Shown here piece by piece: positions 6,124-6,630 of a stretch of DNA of 6,630 nucleotides. Source of the stretch: an uncultured Lachnospiraceae bacterium (GTDB lineage: Bacteria; Bacillota; Clostridia; Lachnospirales; Lachnospiraceae). The notes under the pieces were generated by a model. It ran no database searches, was not told the DNA's origin, and was given only the letters and a program-made list of their open reading frames with translations. A program made the translations under genes and the position numbers. The DNA is taken from NCBI GenBank assembly GCA_947565255.1, contig CANOFI010000138.1, positions 1 to 6,630 on the forward strand, read 5' to 3'. Each line of letters opens with the position of its first letter. Within the stretch, counting starts at the first letter, position 1.

Positions 6124-6630
6124 ATGGCACCGATGTTTTTAGCAGATTCTGATGTCCCGGAGGCGGTGGAGGATGTTGCAAAACAGGCGAATGTATTTGT
6201 AAAATATGTAAAAGACAGCATTCCGGCGCTGATTTCATTTGGCATAGAGCTTCTCATTACAGCACTGATTTTTTTCATCGGGGTTAAGGTAATAAAGCTG
6301 CTGCGCAAAATTGTACGGCGTTCTTTAGAACGTACAGGGGCGGAAAAAGGGGTCATACAGTTTTTGGATTCCCTTGTCAAATACATTTTATATGTCGTTT
6401 TAATTATGATTATTGTCGGAAGATTCGGCATAGCCTCTTCTTCAATTATTGCAGTGGTCGGCTCTGCAGGTCTTGCAATCGGCATGGCACTGCAGGGAAG
6501 TCTGTCGAATCTTGCCGGCGGAGTCATTATTTTACTGGTAAAGCCTTTTGTGGTAGGTGATTATATTGTGGCGGGTGAAGAGGAACCGGAGGAGTCGGAC
6601 GAATACGAAGAATTGGATGACTACGAGGAG
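6124..6630 (+). CDS. MscS-family mechanosensitive channel, 3'-truncated by window end
   Basis: 169 residues are visible and no stop is reached. MscS channels open under membrane tension and release solutes during hypo-osmotic shock. Membrane segments: TM1 about 35-57 (ISFGIELLITALIFFIGVKV), TM2 about 84-105 (VKYILYVVLIMIIVGRFGIA) and pore-lining TM3 about 108-140. TM3 carries the family signature of alternating Gly/Ala followed by LQGSLSNLAGGVIIL, then KPFVVGDYI, the entry to the cytoplasmic beta domain. Immediately after GDYIVAG comes an extremely acidic run, EEEPEESDEYEELDDYEE (152-169), where the family normally has a short turn and a GxV-type beta strand. The N-terminus (1-34) is short, acidic and probably extracellular. 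The gene starts 4 nt after the GlgB-like stop, so it belongs to the same operon. The family is certain. Confidence 0.93.
   Translation, partial: MAPMFLADSDVPEAVEDVAKQANVFVKYVKDSIPALISFGIELLITALIFFIGVKVIKLLRKIVRRSLERTGAEKGVIQFLDSLVKYILYVVLIMIIVGRFGIASSSIIAVVGSAGLAIGMALQGSLSNLAGGVIILLVKPFVVGDYIVAGEEEPEESDEYEELDDYEE

Noticed and set aside
5862..6527. 221-codon reading frame on the minus strand, and other minus-strand frames across the window
   Set aside because: They lie opposite well-conserved genes, have biased low-complexity composition, lack ribosome binding sites and show no recognisable domain; they are shadows of the plus-strand codons.

Overview
This window looks like chromosomal DNA from an anaerobic Firmicute, most likely a Lachnospiraceae gut commensal. 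That placement rests on recognised protein families (a Clostridia-type short SerA with an ACT domain, DUF1015, and a Lys/Ala/Pro-rich DUF6465 protein), AGGAGG ribosome binding sites, moderate GC and AT-rich spacers. It is inference from protein resemblance, with no search run. Every gene I can support is on the + strand.

Left half (1-3251), a serine-biosynthesis block. The window opens inside serC (phosphoserine aminotransferase, 5' end missing). Next comes a complete serA (3-phosphoglycerate dehydrogenase), whose ribosome binding site overlaps the serC stop codon. After serA there is a 12-bp palindrome of SOS-box type, a terminator-like hairpin and a second hairpin. Then follows a DUF1015 gene broken by an in-frame TAG and a nearby frameshift. 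SerA and SerC catalyse the first two steps from 3-phosphoglycerate to phosphoserine. No serB phosphatase gene is visible.

Right half (3252-6630), a separate transcription unit. A plausible sigma-A promoter (3273-3301) and a roughly 80-nt leader with a hairpin precede three tightly spaced genes: a DUF6465 protein with a histone-H1-like basic arm, a 756-residue GlgB (glycogen branching enzyme) homologue, and an MscS-family mechanosensitive channel cut by the window end.

The standout is the GlgB homologue. It keeps the N-terminal domain, CBM48 and the overall GH13 scaffold, but all seven residues known to be invariant in branching enzymes appear substituted, including the nucleophile Asp (now Lys), the acid/base Glu (now Asp) and the transition-state Asp (now Glu). 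It also carries a charged, lysine-rich C-terminal tail. It reads as a pseudoenzyme, perhaps a glucan-binding or scaffold protein, co-transcribed with a basic DUF6465 protein and a channel that carries a very acidic stretch just after its pore helix. A link between glycogen state, envelope tension and these proteins is speculation, but the combination is unusual and testable.
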